Of a stretch of 64,000 nucleotides of DNA, positions 41,774-50,151 are shown one piece after another. The notes under the pieces were generated by a model, which did not search any database, was not told the origin of the DNA, and was given only the letters and a program-made list of their open reading frames with translations. This DNA is from Paenibacillus sp. JZ16. Its GTDB lineage: Bacteria > Bacillota > Bacilli > Paenibacillales > Paenibacillaceae. Made by a program: the position numbers and the translations under genes. Location of the stretch: NCBI RefSeq assembly GCF_015326965.1, contig NZ_CP017659.1, forward strand, positions 3,848,501-3,912,500, read 5' to 3'. Positions within the stretch are counted from its first letter, which is position 1. Every line of letters starts with the position of its first letter.

Positions 41774-43861
41774 TTATGCACCGGTTATTTTAGTCCTGAC
41801 CTCGACCACCGTTGAGAAGAAGGTAGCCCCTTCACCCATATCCGACAGCCTGTCGGGTGTAAGGGCATTGGCGCGCTGCTTACGGCCCCCGCCTTCCCAC
41901 CACAGGCCTTGGCTGACAACGGTGCCCGGCAGCATTTTATCCGTTACCTTGGCCCGAACTTCATAGGTTCCGCGGTCGTTGTATACCGTAACCATGTCTC
42001 CGTCCTCTAGACCGCGTTCCTCTGCATCCTCCGGATGGATCTGCAGGGCAGGCTCCTTCTCCAGCTTCTGATGCTTCTCCACATTCGCAAAGGTCGAATT
42101 CAGGAAGTTGTGGTTCGGCGGCGAAATGAACATGAGCGGGTATTTGTGCCCGCGGCCGCGCCTTACGCCGTCATAACCTTCCTTGAGCGGCACGTAGGTC
42201 GGAAGAGGCGGAAGACCTGCTTCCTCCAACTGTGCGGAGTAAAGCTCGATCCGGCCCGAAGGCGTCGGCAAACGATCCAGATATGTTTCAAGCGGCGTCA
42301 TATCAAGCTTCACATAGCGGTGTTCCTTTAGCTTGTCCAGCGTGACGCCGTTCAGATAAGGATTACCCGGGAAGTCGAGCGCTCTTGCCATCATCTCCTC
42401 TTCCGTCTCATGGAAGGCCGGGTCAGTGAACCCCATAGCCCGCCCCAGCATGGAGAACAGCTCTACATTGCTCTTGCTCTCCCCAAGCGCCGGGATGACC
42501 GGCTCCTGCAGCTGGATGTACTGATGCCAGTAGGAAGCGAACAGGTCGGTATTCTCGAACGAGGAGGTTGCCGGGAGCACGATATCTGCATACTTGGCCG
42601 TATCCGTCATAAACAGGTCATGCACAACCGTAAACAGATCCTCCCGTGCAAACCCTTCCCTTACCCGCTCGGAGTCGGGAGCGACAACCAGCGGATTGCT
42701 GCAATAGACAAAGACCGACTTAATCGGCTGTTCGGTCATGGCAAGCGCCTCGCCGATCCGGTTCATGTTAATCGTCCGCGCATCCGGATTCGGACGGAGA
42801 TCGGGACGTTCGAGCGCATCGCTGTCCATGCTGTTGTAACCGCCGTTCGACTTGGCGGCCCCTCCGCCCCGCTTCAGCCATTGTCCGGTTAAGGCCGGAA
42901 GCGCCGCAATGCTGCGCACCGTCAAGCCCCCATTGTCATGATGCTGAAGACCGTTACCGATATGAATGTAAGAAGTATCTGCCCGGCCGTACAGCTCGGC
43001 CAGCTTCTCGATATCCTCAACTGGAATTCCGGTAATGGAGGATACATGCTCCGGTGTATAGTCTTTCACATGCTCACGCAAGGCTTCATGACCGATCGTA
43101 TACTGCCGCAGGAATTCCTCGTTCACCATGCCGTCACGGAACAAGATGTGCATGAGGCCGACGGCCAGTGCCGCATCCGTGCCCGGAAACAGCGGAATGA
43201 ACCAATCGGCCCATTGCCCCGTCTGGTTCTTATGCACGTCGATGACAACGACCTTGGCACCGGCCTTGCGCGCTTTCTCTGCCAACACCACCTGATGCAT
43301 ATTGGTGCTGACGATGTTGCCGCCCCAGACGATGATGACATCGGCATGAACGGTATCCTCCGGGACGGTGCCTCCATTAAACCCCATAACGGATTTCCAG
43401 CCCTCATTGCCTGCCGAATTACAGATCGACTGCTTCAGCCGGCTGGCGCCCAGCCTGTTGAAGAACCTCCGATCCATGCCGTCTACACTTAATATCCCCA
43501 TGTTGCCGTAGAAGCTGTAAGGCAGAATGCTCTCAGAGCCATGCTCCTCGATCAGCTTCTCGTAGCGTTCGGCAATCTCCTGAACCGCTTCATCCCAGCT
43601 GATTCGCTCGAAAGCGCCCTGACCTTTGGGCCCTACCCTCCGCAGCGGATATAGCACGCGCTCCGGATGATACACTCGATGTGTCATATTACGGACTTTA
43701 TTGCAGATGGCTCCCTGCGTAATCGGATGATCCGGATTACCGGTAACCTTCACGATTTTTCCGTTCTCTTTATGCAGCAGCAGGCCGCAAGTATCGGGAC
43801 AATCCAACGGACAGACCGCCGGAAACACGCCGTTTTCCTGATGAATCATCGCTTGAGTCAT
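41774..43861 (-). CDS. Molybdopterin-dependent oxidoreductase (YyaE/YoaE-like, BisC superfamily)
   Basis: A 695-residue cytoplasmic molybdoenzyme without a Tat signal. The N-terminal [4Fe-4S] domain has CPLDCPDTCGLLL and the fourth Cys in GAICNK. Molybdopterin-binding segments include VIIVWGGNIVSTNMH, VIDVHKNQTGQWADWFIPLFPGTDAAL and SVFVYCSNPL; the C-terminal dinucleotide-binding beta-barrel includes MFISPPNHNFLNSTFAN. SICNSAGNEGW is where the protein ligand to the metal may lie, but I am unsure. It resembles Bacillus YyaE/YoaE, whose substrate is not known to me. The ATG at 43861 follows GGGGG; the in-frame upstream start lacks a ribosome site. It needs the MoaA/MobA cofactor pathway, and mobA in this window is frameshifted. 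Confidence 0.87.
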   Translation of the reverse strand: MTQAMIHQENGVFPAVCPLDCPDTCGLLLHKENGKIVKVTGNPDHPITQGAICNKVRNMTHRVYHPERVLYPLRRVGPKGQGAFERISWDEAVQEIAERYEKLIEEHGSESILPYSFYGNMGILSVDGMDRRFFNRLGASRLKQSICNSAGNEGWKSVMGFNGGTVPEDTVHADVIIVWGGNIVSTNMHQVVLAEKARKAGAKVVVIDVHKNQTGQWADWFIPLFPGTDAALAVGLMHILFRDGMVNEEFLRQYTIGHEALREHVKDYTPEHVSSITGIPVEDIEKLAELYGRADTSYIHIGNGLQHHDNGGLTVRSIAALPALTGQWLKRGGGAAKSNGGYNSMDSDALERPDLRPNPDARTINMNRIGEALAMTEQPIKSVFVYCSNPLVVAPDSERVREGFAREDLFTVVHDLFMTDTAKYADIVLPATSSFENTDLFASYWHQYIQLQEPVIPALGESKSNVELFSMLGRAMGFTDPAFHETEEEMMARALDFPGNPYLNGVTLDKLKEHRYVKLDMTPLETYLDRLPTPSGRIELYSAQLEEAGLPPLPTYVPLKEGYDGVRRGRGHKYPLMFISPPNHNFLNSTFANVEKHQKLEKEPALQIHPEDAEERGLEDGDMVTVYNDRGTYEVRAKVTDKMLPGTVVSQGLWWEGGGRKQRANALTPDRLSDMGEGATFFSTVVEVRTKITGA

Positions 43862-44054
43862 TTCGTCTATTCCCCCTTGTACACGCTGAATCATATCCCT
43901 TTATCTTAAAAGAAAATCAGGGTTCCAGTAAAGTCTTACATTTTTTTCTGCATCGGTGATTCACTCTACTTCCTTCCGGGTATATTCCTATCAAGAGCAA
44001 CGAAGAGGAACCCAGACCCTTTCTCTTCCTTGCCAAATCATGGACCACTCCCAA

Positions 44055-44109
44055 AAATTCGCCATGCCCATGTCTCCTCCCCCGAGACCGGCATGGCGAA
44101 TTTGTTTTG
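44055..44109. terminator. Orphan 14-bp inverted repeat beside the permease remnant
   Basis: AAATTCGCCATGCC pairs perfectly with GGCATGGCGAATTT around a 21-base loop; both strands have short T-rich tails. No complete gene ends at it on the plus strand. It may be a leftover terminator from the deleted region. Confidence 0.6.
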
Positions 44110-44112
44110 TAT

Positions 44113-44304
44113 GGCATTATCGATACCGTACAGCGAAAGGCAAGCGAATCCGACTACCAGGTTACCATGGTCATCCCGCAGTTCATCCCCAATAAGGGCT
44201 GGCATAACTTCCTGCACAATCAATCCAGCTTGCTCATCCGTGCACATTTGCTGTATCGGAAAGATGTGATTATTACGACTGTGCCTTACCATTTAAAAAA
44301 ATAG
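44113..44304 (+). pseudogene. C-terminal remnant of a KimA/YdaO-type APC permease
   Basis: About 63 residues survive: DYQVTMVIPQFIPNKGWHNF then LHNQSSLLIRAHLLYRKDV and the end VPYHLKK. They match the very end of KimA-type potassium importers and related APC permeases of about 600 residues, whose tails read V(T)VVIPxFxxxxWWHxLLHNQ and end in VPYHL. The frame is open to a normal TAG, but there is no start with ribosome binding site and upstream in-frame sequence is unrelated. The rest of the gene has been lost, apparently by deletion next to the 14-bp inverted repeat. Confidence 0.8.
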
Positions 44305-44357
44305 CGGGCTTGTTCCTTTTGCGACTTATGCAAAGAGTCCGCTCCGCCAACAACGAC

Positions 44358-44410
44358 AAAAAAGCTGCGATCATCCGACCCTATCCCTTAGGGAGCGGTC
44401 GATCGCAGCT
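44358..44410 (-). terminator. Terminator after the formate/nitrite channel gene
   Basis: On the minus strand AGCTGCGATC pairs with GATCGCAGCT around an inner CCCTAAGGG hairpin and is followed by six T residues. Confidence 0.88.
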
Positions 44411-44458
44411 ATTTTCCACTGCCTGACGATTGCCAGACTTACGGTATTAAGAAACATT

Positions 44459-45319
44459 CTACGCAGAATGAACCTGTTGAGCAGTGCCGGTAGCCGGAGC
44501 GGAAGGCAGCGCAGCTTCTTGTTCGCCGCGTGGAATGACCTCAACCTTATCATTCTTCTTCAAATATACGGTCCCGTAGGCAGCTCCCACAAACAGCGCG
44601 CCTCCGACGAAATTGCCAAGCCATACCGGAATGAAATTTATGAAATACTCACCCCAGCTGTAATACCCTTCAAATATCGCGGCCGGAATGAGGAACATGT
44701 TGGCCACCACGTGCTGAAAGCCGATGGCTACAAACGCCATCGTCGGAAACCAGATCCCGAGAATTTTGCCACTCATCTGGTCCGATCCGTAGGACAGCCA
44801 CACGGCGAGCGCTACGAGCCAGTTGCAGCCGATGCCCGACAAGAAAGCCTGCAGGAAGCTGTCGTCCAGCTTGTGTCCCGCCATATCCACCAGCTTCTCC
44901 AGATAAACTCCGCTGCCTGTCAGACCGGTCACATGACCGAAGAAGTAAGCGACGAACAACGCCCCCGCCATATTGCTTACCGTGACGAGAGCTAAATTCC
45001 GTATCATCTCCTTCGTGGAAATCCGCTTCTTGAATCTGGCCAGGGACACGGCCATCATGTTGCCCGTCAGCAGCTCTCCGCCTGCGAGCAATACAAGGAT
45101 CAGTCCGACAGGGAATATCGCCGCGCCTATAAAACCGGCAATGCCTCCCCAAGCCTCAGACGCCCCGGCAATCACGCGAATATCCAGCAAAAAGCCGAGC
45201 GCGATAAAAGCCCCCGCCAAAAATCCTAATATCATTACGTTCATGACGGAGTTATGTGCTTTTTTCACCCCGTTCTCCACGGTGATCTCCGCAATGCGAT
45301 CCGGTTTGTAATAGGCCAT
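44459..45319 (-). CDS. Formate/nitrite transporter family channel (FNT)
   Basis: A 286-residue, six-helix pentameric anion channel of the FocA/NirC family. Signatures are GFLAGAFIALGFLL in helix 1, GLILVLLAGGELLTGNMM, the half-helix SNMAGALFVAYFFGHVTGLTG, GIGCNWLVALAVWLSYGSDQMSGK and FQHVVANMFLIP. The end is a soluble Ala/Pro-rich tail. Whether it carries formate or nitrite is not decidable by reading. A molybdopterin oxidoreductase lies nearby on the same strand, separated by a terminator. The ATG follows GGGGG at seven bases. An Fnr-like palindrome centred at -41.5 suggests anaerobic induction. Confidence 0.92.
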   Translation of the reverse strand: MAYYKPDRIAEITVENGVKKAHNSVMNVMILGFLAGAFIALGFLLDIRVIAGASEAWGGIAGFIGAAIFPVGLILVLLAGGELLTGNMMAVSLARFKKRISTKEMIRNLALVTVSNMAGALFVAYFFGHVTGLTGSGVYLEKLVDMAGHKLDDSFLQAFLSGIGCNWLVALAVWLSYGSDQMSGKILGIWFPTMAFVAIGFQHVVANMFLIPAAIFEGYYSWGEYFINFIPVWLGNFVGGALFVGAAYGTVYLKKNDKVEVIPRGEQEAALPSAPATGTAQQVHSA

Positions 45320-45400
45320 GGCCGTTCCCCCATTTCTCCCGCATTCCGTCCTGAAAATCTCTCGAATGCAGCTTCTGATGTTTCTGTTACAGTTACCCAT

Positions 45401-45443
45401 ATTGTACCGCAGCCGCCAAAGCAAGAACGTGAATTATATCACG
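45401..45443 (-). promoter_or_regulatory. Fnr-type activator site and -10 box of the FNT gene
   Basis: CGTGAATTATATCACG (45428-45443) contains GTGA-N6-TCAC. On the minus strand TACAAT (45401-45406) is the -10 box; the palindrome centre is 34.5 bp upstream of its 3' edge, i.e. -41.5 from the predicted start. The -35 hexamer (CGTTCT) is poor. The geometry is identical to that at the torD-like gene. Confidence 0.6.
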
Positions 45444-45538
45444 ACCTTGTGCGTCAGGATCGGACATCCTAGAATCCTGGCTGCCCTTGATCACGTTTGA
45501 GATCGATCATTCGCTCGATCTGAGCCAGCGGTACATAT

Positions 45539-45575
45539 AAAAAAATGCGGTGCCCGGAGATAATCCCTACACCGC
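45539..45575 (-). terminator. Terminator after the MFS pump gene
   Basis: On the minus strand GCGGTG pairs with CACCGC, with further pairs across AGGGATT and TCTCC, followed by a seven-T run. It lies about 120 bp past the stop. Confidence 0.75.
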
Positions 45576-45603
45576 TTGGTTGGTGCTTTTACCAGCCCTC
45601 TTG

Positions 45604-45690
45604 TTCTAAACCAGCTAACTTATGCCAGTTTACAAGCAACACGTTCTAAACCAGCAGCCTATGCCAATTTACCAGCAACAAGTTCTAACC
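45604..45690. repeat. Short tandem repeat, about 40-bp period
   Basis: Two copies of a 39-40 bp unit beginning TTCTAAACCAGC and containing TATGCCA and CAGCAACA/AAGCAACA (45604-45643, 45644-45682) and the start of a third (45683 on). They lie in the 3' untranslated part of the MFS pump transcript, between stop codon and terminator. Confidence 0.7.
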
Positions 45691-45696
45691 ACTATC

Positions 45697-46944
45697 CTAT
45701 GCCTCGGCGGCAGTCTCTACTCTAACAGGCGTTTCCTTTTCCTGAGCCGGAACGTTCGAGATCGGAAGCTTCATGCTAATCAAGGACGACAGCAGGAAGA
45801 GCGCGCCTGCCGTAAAATACACGACCACAATGGAGGTTACCGACATATACCATCCCGTAAACCCGGAGCCGATGAGCAGCATGCCGGTAAACATCGGCGT
45901 CATCACGCCATTCAGCCGACCGATGAATTTCTCTTCCACCTGCTGCATCATCACGGCCATCAGAACCGTCTGCGCCATCGCCATCAGCACCCCGGTTGCG
46001 AAGCGCATCGTGCCGGTCAGGATCGGCCACTGGGACAGCACCTCGACAAAGGTCGAGAGGCCAAGGAAGGCAAGCCCGGCGAACAACAAGTAGTTGCCTT
46101 TCACTCTCCCCGCAATGACAGCAGCCAGCACGCCGCCAATTAACATGCCTAGGCCCTCTAGCGCGGTGAACCACTGAACGCTGGACATTGCCAGTTGTAA
46201 ACGCTCCGTGATGACAAAGATATCAAGCGGCTGAACAAGTCCGCTGCCGAGCGCCAATAAAACATAGACCACCAGCAGCACCTTCAACAGCCGGCTGGAC
46301 CCGATATAAGTGAAGCCCGCCTTCATGTCCTTCATAAAAGAACCGGTCGATTCCGAATTGTTAGAGGGTTCATCCACACTGGAAGGAAGACACATTAGCA
46401 CGATCGCCGAAGCGCCGAATAGAACCAACAAGCTGATTAAAGACGCCTGCAATCCAAAAGCTTGATAAATCGTCGTACCGACCATCGGTCCCAAAATGAT
46501 AAACAGCGACATCGAGGTCTGGGACAAAGCTGTGGCCGCGGGCACATGCTCATCCGGCAAGCAGCGCTTGATGAGCTTCATGGACGAAGGCTGCGAGAAT
46601 TGAGATACAACAGCCGAGACCAGGGTCACCGCAAACACGGCCTGCCAATATCCCGCATACACAACGAACAGGATAAGCAATATGGATAAAAAGCTGAGAA
46701 TGTCCCCCCAGATCATCGTTCGCTTGGGACGCCAACGGTCCGCCAGCACGCCGCCAATCATGGAGATCACAAAGATCGGAGCGTATTCAATTACGGTAAG
46801 CAGCGATACGGCGACCGGATCATGGTTGCTCTTCTCCATAATGAAGAACAACAATGCCATGTTGCGGATCCAGATCCCGATATTTTGCATGAAATCCGAA
46901 ACCATCAGCAGCACGAACGCGCGGTTGCCAAACAAATGCCTCAT
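45697..46944 (-). CDS. MFS efflux transporter, DHA3/macrolide-efflux type
   Basis: A 415-residue, 12-helix pump. Family features are RAFVLLMVSDFMQNIGIWIRNMA in helix 1, the motif-A loop GGVLADRWRPKRTMIWGDIL and QFSQPSSMKLIKRCLPDEHV, the hallmark of the macrolide-efflux (MefA-like) group. The substrate is unknown, probably a hydrophobic drug. It is 110 bp downstream of a TetR gene on the same strand. A 24-bp palindromic operator directly upstream of its ribosome binding site matches the one at the TetR promoter. Confidence 0.85.
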   Translation of the reverse strand: MRHLFGNRAFVLLMVSDFMQNIGIWIRNMALLFFIMEKSNHDPVAVSLLTVIEYAPIFVISMIGGVLADRWRPKRTMIWGDILSFLSILLILFVVYAGYWQAVFAVTLVSAVVSQFSQPSSMKLIKRCLPDEHVPAATALSQTSMSLFIILGPMVGTTIYQAFGLQASLISLLVLFGASAIVLMCLPSSVDEPSNNSESTGSFMKDMKAGFTYIGSSRLLKVLLVVYVLLALGSGLVQPLDIFVITERLQLAMSSVQWFTALEGLGMLIGGVLAAVIAGRVKGNYLLFAGLAFLGLSTFVEVLSQWPILTGTMRFATGVLMAMAQTVLMAVMMQQVEEKFIGRLNGVMTPMFTGMLLIGSGFTGWYMSVTSIVVVYFTAGALFLLSSLISMKLPISNVPAQEKETPVRVETAAEA

Positions 46945-46959
46945 GTTTTATCCCCCTAG

Positions 46960-46983
46960 TTTAAACCGACTATTCGGTTTAAA
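46960..46983 (-). promoter_or_regulatory. TetR operator at the MFS pump
   Basis: A perfect inverted repeat TTTAAACCGA-CTAT-TCGGTTTAAA (10-bp arms, 4-bp centre) overlaps the probable promoter of the MFS gene and ends 16 bp before its ATG. Confidence 0.8.
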
Positions 46984-47054
46984 TATATTTATGCGGAAAC
47001 GCCCGCCCCGCTTGCAAATCGAGAAGAAGCGTTTCCGATAAATCCTCCGGTTCA

Positions 47055-47648
47055 CTACGATCCTCGGCTCGATAACACACCGTTTAAAAAGTAAGTGACT
47101 CCCTTGCGATACAGCTGCCTTGATTCCTCCTGGGTCCGTTCAAAGTACCACACCGACATCCCATCAAGCAGCGATGCGAATATGATGGATATTTCCTCTA
47201 CATCCTCTGCCGGTATTCGCCCTTCGCTTACTCCTTCCGCGAAAATCTCGCGGTAGAGCGTGCGCGGACCTTGCAGGATGGCCAGCATCTCGCCCACAAT
47301 CGTCTTATTCTCCGGCTGATTGATAAAGAATTCCTCCGCAATCTTGGTCAGCGGATTCTGGAAGTCGTCGACCATATGATCGGCAATGCCGTACAGCTTC
47401 TCCTCGAAGCTGGCGTAACGGGCTTTTTGATCGTTCCAGGCTTCCATCCATTCCTGATTCTGCTTCGCCAGCAGCTTGACAAACAAATCTTCCTTGCTCT
47501 CAAAGTGATAGTAGATGCTTCCCTTACTGGCACCCGTATACTTGACCAGTTCATCCATGGATGTTGCCGCATACCCGCGCTGGATGAACAGTTCCTTCGC
47601 TTTATCCAGAATCATGTCGCGCTTTCGCTGCGCTTTTTCTGAAGACAT
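47055..47648 (-). CDS. TetR-family repressor of the adjacent MFS pump
   Basis: A 197-residue repressor with the TetR helix-turn-helix RGYAATSMDELVKYTGASKG then SIYYHFESKEDLF (about residues 22-60) and a TetR_C ligand domain. The ATG at 47648 was chosen over the upstream start because AAGGAG precedes it and the extension would cross into the leader. Its own promoter and the MFS gene each carry the core AAACCG-N6-CGGTTT, so both are almost certainly its targets. The inducer is presumably a pump substrate. Confidence 0.9.
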   Translation of the reverse strand: MSSEKAQRKRDMILDKAKELFIQRGYAATSMDELVKYTGASKGSIYYHFESKEDLFVKLLAKQNQEWMEAWNDQKARYASFEEKLYGIADHMVDDFQNPLTKIAEEFFINQPENKTIVGEMLAILQGPRTLYREIFAEGVSEGRIPAEDVEEISIIFASLLDGMSVWYFERTQEESRQLYRKGVTYFLNGVLSSRGS

Positions 47649-47759
47649 CGATGTAAGCACTCCTTGCTTGGAAATAATAGTGCGGAATTCACGTACCAAA
47701 ACCTGGTTCTCTTAATAAAAATGAATCTGTGAAGATGATGAACACCATTAACAGCAATA

Positions 47760-47807
47760 AAACCGACTGTACGGTTTAATCATACTGAAAACATTCCCGC
47801 ATGTAAA
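47760..47807 (-). promoter_or_regulatory. Promoter and operator of the TetR gene
   Basis: On the minus strand TTTACA (47802-47807) and TATGAT (47779-47784) are separated by 17 bp. The operator AAACCG-ACTGTA-CGGTTT (47760-47777) lies immediately downstream over the predicted start. Confidence 0.78.
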
Positions 47808-47895
47808 GCAGCATCTTCACAATCACATAGAAAAAAGGACCTTGCCTAAGCAAAATCCTCTCATCATTCGTACATCCGAAACCAATATTATTTTT

Positions 47896-48489
47896 TTATT
47901 CCACTGCCCAAATGGCTCTTCCTTCTTTCATCGGATCGCCATAACTCAGCTGCAGTCCCTTAACCCCCTGCTTCACTTCGTACGGTATTTCACCTGTCAG
48001 CTCGCCGCCTGGGGCAACGGTGCCGTCCAGCATTTTCACGTCATCCGTAATGGGAACCGTATAGTTAAGATCGCTCGAATCCGTCAGGGAAAAAGACAGC
48101 GCGGAAGAGATGACCAGCGGCTCCTGGCCATTGTTCTTCACGGTAATGTCAACCACCTTAAACGTATGGCCGGGCTGGGGCTTCAAATATTCATCACCCT
48201 CGGATTCACGTACGCCGTTTAGCGTAATGACCGTGCCGTGATAATCCACCGTATCGCCCACTGCGGCAGGTTCGCCGATCGGCTTCACCTCTGCGTTGTC
48301 GGCCGGTTGGTCCTCACCTTGGGGTTCTGCAGGCGGCTGTTCTTCAGACGTCCCCGTCTGATCTGTCCCCCCACTGTCCACAACAGCCGGCGGAGTCTCT
48401 GCAGGCGGATCAGCCTGATCATTGGAACAAGCCGCCGTCAGCAGCATGGAGAACAATGCAGCTGTGGCCAGCATTACTTTTTTATTCAT
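47896..48489 (-). CDS. DUF4352-type lipoprotein
   Basis: A 197-residue secreted lipoprotein. The signal ends in lipobox LTAAC (Cys at 21), followed by an acidic Pro/Glu/Gln-rich linker of about 50 residues and a beta-sandwich of the DUF4352/telokin-like type (HTFKVVDITVKNNGQEPLVI, LSFSLTDSSDLNYTV, GTVAPGGELTGEIPYEVKQG). Such domains are common on Gram-positive surface lipoproteins of unknown function. It is monocistronic and divergent to nothing obvious. Upstream sequence has no clear operator. Confidence 0.8.
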   Translation of the reverse strand: MNKKVMLATAALFSMLLTAACSNDQADPPAETPPAVVDSGGTDQTGTSEEQPPAEPQGEDQPADNAEVKPIGEPAAVGDTVDYHGTVITLNGVRESEGDEYLKPQPGHTFKVVDITVKNNGQEPLVISSALSFSLTDSSDLNYTVPITDDVKMLDGTVAPGGELTGEIPYEVKQGVKGLQLSYGDPMKEGRAIWAVE

Positions 48490-48573
48490 ACTTTATCCTA
48501 CCTCCTGAAAGTCGAAATCTACATGTCCGGATATTTTCCAATTCGCTGTCAAAATCCATAATCCTTCAAAAAC

Positions 48574-48606
48574 AAGAAAAAGACCCCCAAATCAGGGAGT
48601 CTTCTT
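48574..48606 (-). terminator. Terminator after the NADH oxidase gene
   Basis: On the minus strand AAGACTCCC pairs with GGGGGTCTT and is followed by TTTC. Confidence 0.75.
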
Positions 48607-48620
48607 GGTGAATCGATCAC

Positions 48621-49982
48621 TTACGAATGCACCGGTGTTTTTGTTTCGACCGCCGGCAATGCCTGCAGTCCAGCCGTGTTAAGGAAATTCCACGGTTTAT
48701 TGTAATGCGGCTGGAAGAAGAAGTCGATGAAGGCCAATTGATCAATCGTCATCCGATTCTGTATGCATACCGACAGCGTGTTAATGGATTGCGTCATATC
48801 CACTTTGGAAATAACCTGTGCACCAAGCATCCGGCGGCTGTCTTGCTCATATACCACCTTCAGCGTAACCTCTTCAAAGGTAGGCATGAATTCCGGACGG
48901 TAATGATCCGTAATGGTGACCGTCTCCACCTTCAAGCCTTCGTCCTTGGCGGCTCCTTCGGTTAATCCCGTCGACGCAATGTTGTGTTCGTATATTTTCA
49001 ATCCCGACGTACCTTGCGTTCCCATATATGGGGTTGTTGGCGACACAAGATTGCGTGCAACGAGCGTACCCATCCGGACTGCGTTCGTAGCCAGTGGAAT
49101 GTACATCATTTTACCGGTCGGGTTATAGTGCACGGAGCAGCAATCGCCTGCTGCATATACATCCTGCTTGCTGCTTTGCATATATTGATCCACGACGATG
49201 GCGCCATTTTTCAGCATTTCCACCTGCCCCTTCACCAGCTCCGTATTCGGACGGAAGCCGATGCAGAGGATCACGAGATCCGTGTCGATCTCACCTTTGT
49301 CGGTGATGACCTTGTTCACCTTGCCATCCTTGCCTTGGAAAGAAGTCACGGTCTGGCCCAGAGCCATCTCAATCCCTTTTTCACGGAAGGATTCCTCGAT
49401 CTTGCCGCTAAATTCAGGATCCAGATATTTGTTCAGAATGCGGTCGGCACTATCAATCAGGGTAACCTGCTTGCCGTTCTGTTGGAAGGCTTCGACCAGT
49501 TCTACGCCGATGTAACCGGCGCCGACAACCGTAATGTGTTTCGCTTCCTGCGCTTTTTCAATGATCGCATTGGAATGATTATAGTTTTTGCAGAGCAGAA
49601 TATTATTCAGATCGATGCCTTCAAGCTTCGGTACGATTGGCCATGATCCGGTTGTGATAATCAGTTTGTCATAGGCATCATCAAAAATTTCTTCTGTAAC
49701 CAGGTTCCGAACTTTCAAGCTTTTCTTATCCGTATCCACCGAAATGATCTCATGCTTCATCTTGGTTTCAACACCCAGCTCGTCGAGCTTCTGAGGCGAA
49801 GAGTAGAACAGACCGTCAGGGTCTTTTACAACGCCTCCGACGTAAAGCGCGATGCCGCAGGACAGGAATGAGATGTTATCATTGCGTTCATAAACGGTGA
49901 TCTGTGCTTCCGGGTAAAGTTTGGCGGTATTCACGATGGCGGACGTTCCTGCATGGGTACAACCGATAACTGCTACTTTCAT
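48621..49982 (-). CDS. nox: NADH oxidase (water-forming Nox / CoA-disulfide reductase family)
   Basis: A 453-residue flavoprotein of the pyridine nucleotide-disulfide oxidoreductase superfamily. The FAD-binding site is MKVAVIGCTHAGTSAI at the N-terminus, the redox-active single Cys (sulfenic acid form) is in ISFLSCGIALYVGG near residue 42, and the NADH site is ITVVGAGYIGVELVEAF. DVYAAGDCCSVHY is the second FAD contact. The family reduces O2 to water or CoA disulfide; the neighbours do not decide. The ATG at 49982 is preferred because TTGGAGGAGG precedes it. The promoter carries two Rex-type sites, so expression should rise when NADH is high relative to NAD+. Confidence 0.88.
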   Translation of the reverse strand: MKVAVIGCTHAGTSAIVNTAKLYPEAQITVYERNDNISFLSCGIALYVGGVVKDPDGLFYSSPQKLDELGVETKMKHEIISVDTDKKSLKVRNLVTEEIFDDAYDKLIITTGSWPIVPKLEGIDLNNILLCKNYNHSNAIIEKAQEAKHITVVGAGYIGVELVEAFQQNGKQVTLIDSADRILNKYLDPEFSGKIEESFREKGIEMALGQTVTSFQGKDGKVNKVITDKGEIDTDLVILCIGFRPNTELVKGQVEMLKNGAIVVDQYMQSSKQDVYAAGDCCSVHYNPTGKMMYIPLATNAVRMGTLVARNLVSPTTPYMGTQGTSGLKIYEHNIASTGLTEGAAKDEGLKVETVTITDHYRPEFMPTFEEVTLKVVYEQDSRRMLGAQVISKVDMTQSINTLSVCIQNRMTIDQLAFIDFFFQPHYNKPWNFLNTAGLQALPAVETKTPVHS

Positions 49983-50095
49983 GGTTTTTCCTCCTCCAAG
50001 TATGAAGCTGTATATTTGATTAAGATGAGCACTTTTGCCTGGATTCATGCTTGGTAACGCTTGTTGAGCATGAATGTGATGACTGGTAATATTAT

Positions 50096-50113
50096 TTGTG
50101 AATGTTTTCACTT
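50096..50113 (-). promoter_or_regulatory. Rex-type operator 1 of nox
   Basis: TTGTGAA-TGTT-TTCACTT matches the Rex consensus TTGTGAAN4TTCACAA at 12 of 14 fixed positions. It lies just downstream of the predicted transcription start. Confidence 0.65.
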
Positions 50114-50122
50114 CATGCTTTT

Positions 50123-50151
50123 ATTATAATGTGATTAATTTCACAGTTCAA
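50123..50151 (-). promoter_or_regulatory. nox promoter with Rex-type operator 2 as spacer
   Basis: On the minus strand TTGAAC (50146-50151) and a perfect TATAAT (50123-50128) are separated by exactly 17 bp, and that spacer contains the palindrome TGTGAAATTAATCACA. Its centre is 33 bp, about three helical turns, from operator 1. A protein bound here would exclude RNA polymerase. The stretch from 50152 to 50395 holds no convincing gene. Confidence 0.7.

Noticed and set aside
43917..44292. Several short overlapping reading frames around the permease remnant
   Set aside because: Apart from the KimA-like frame they share no family pattern and lack ribosome binding sites.
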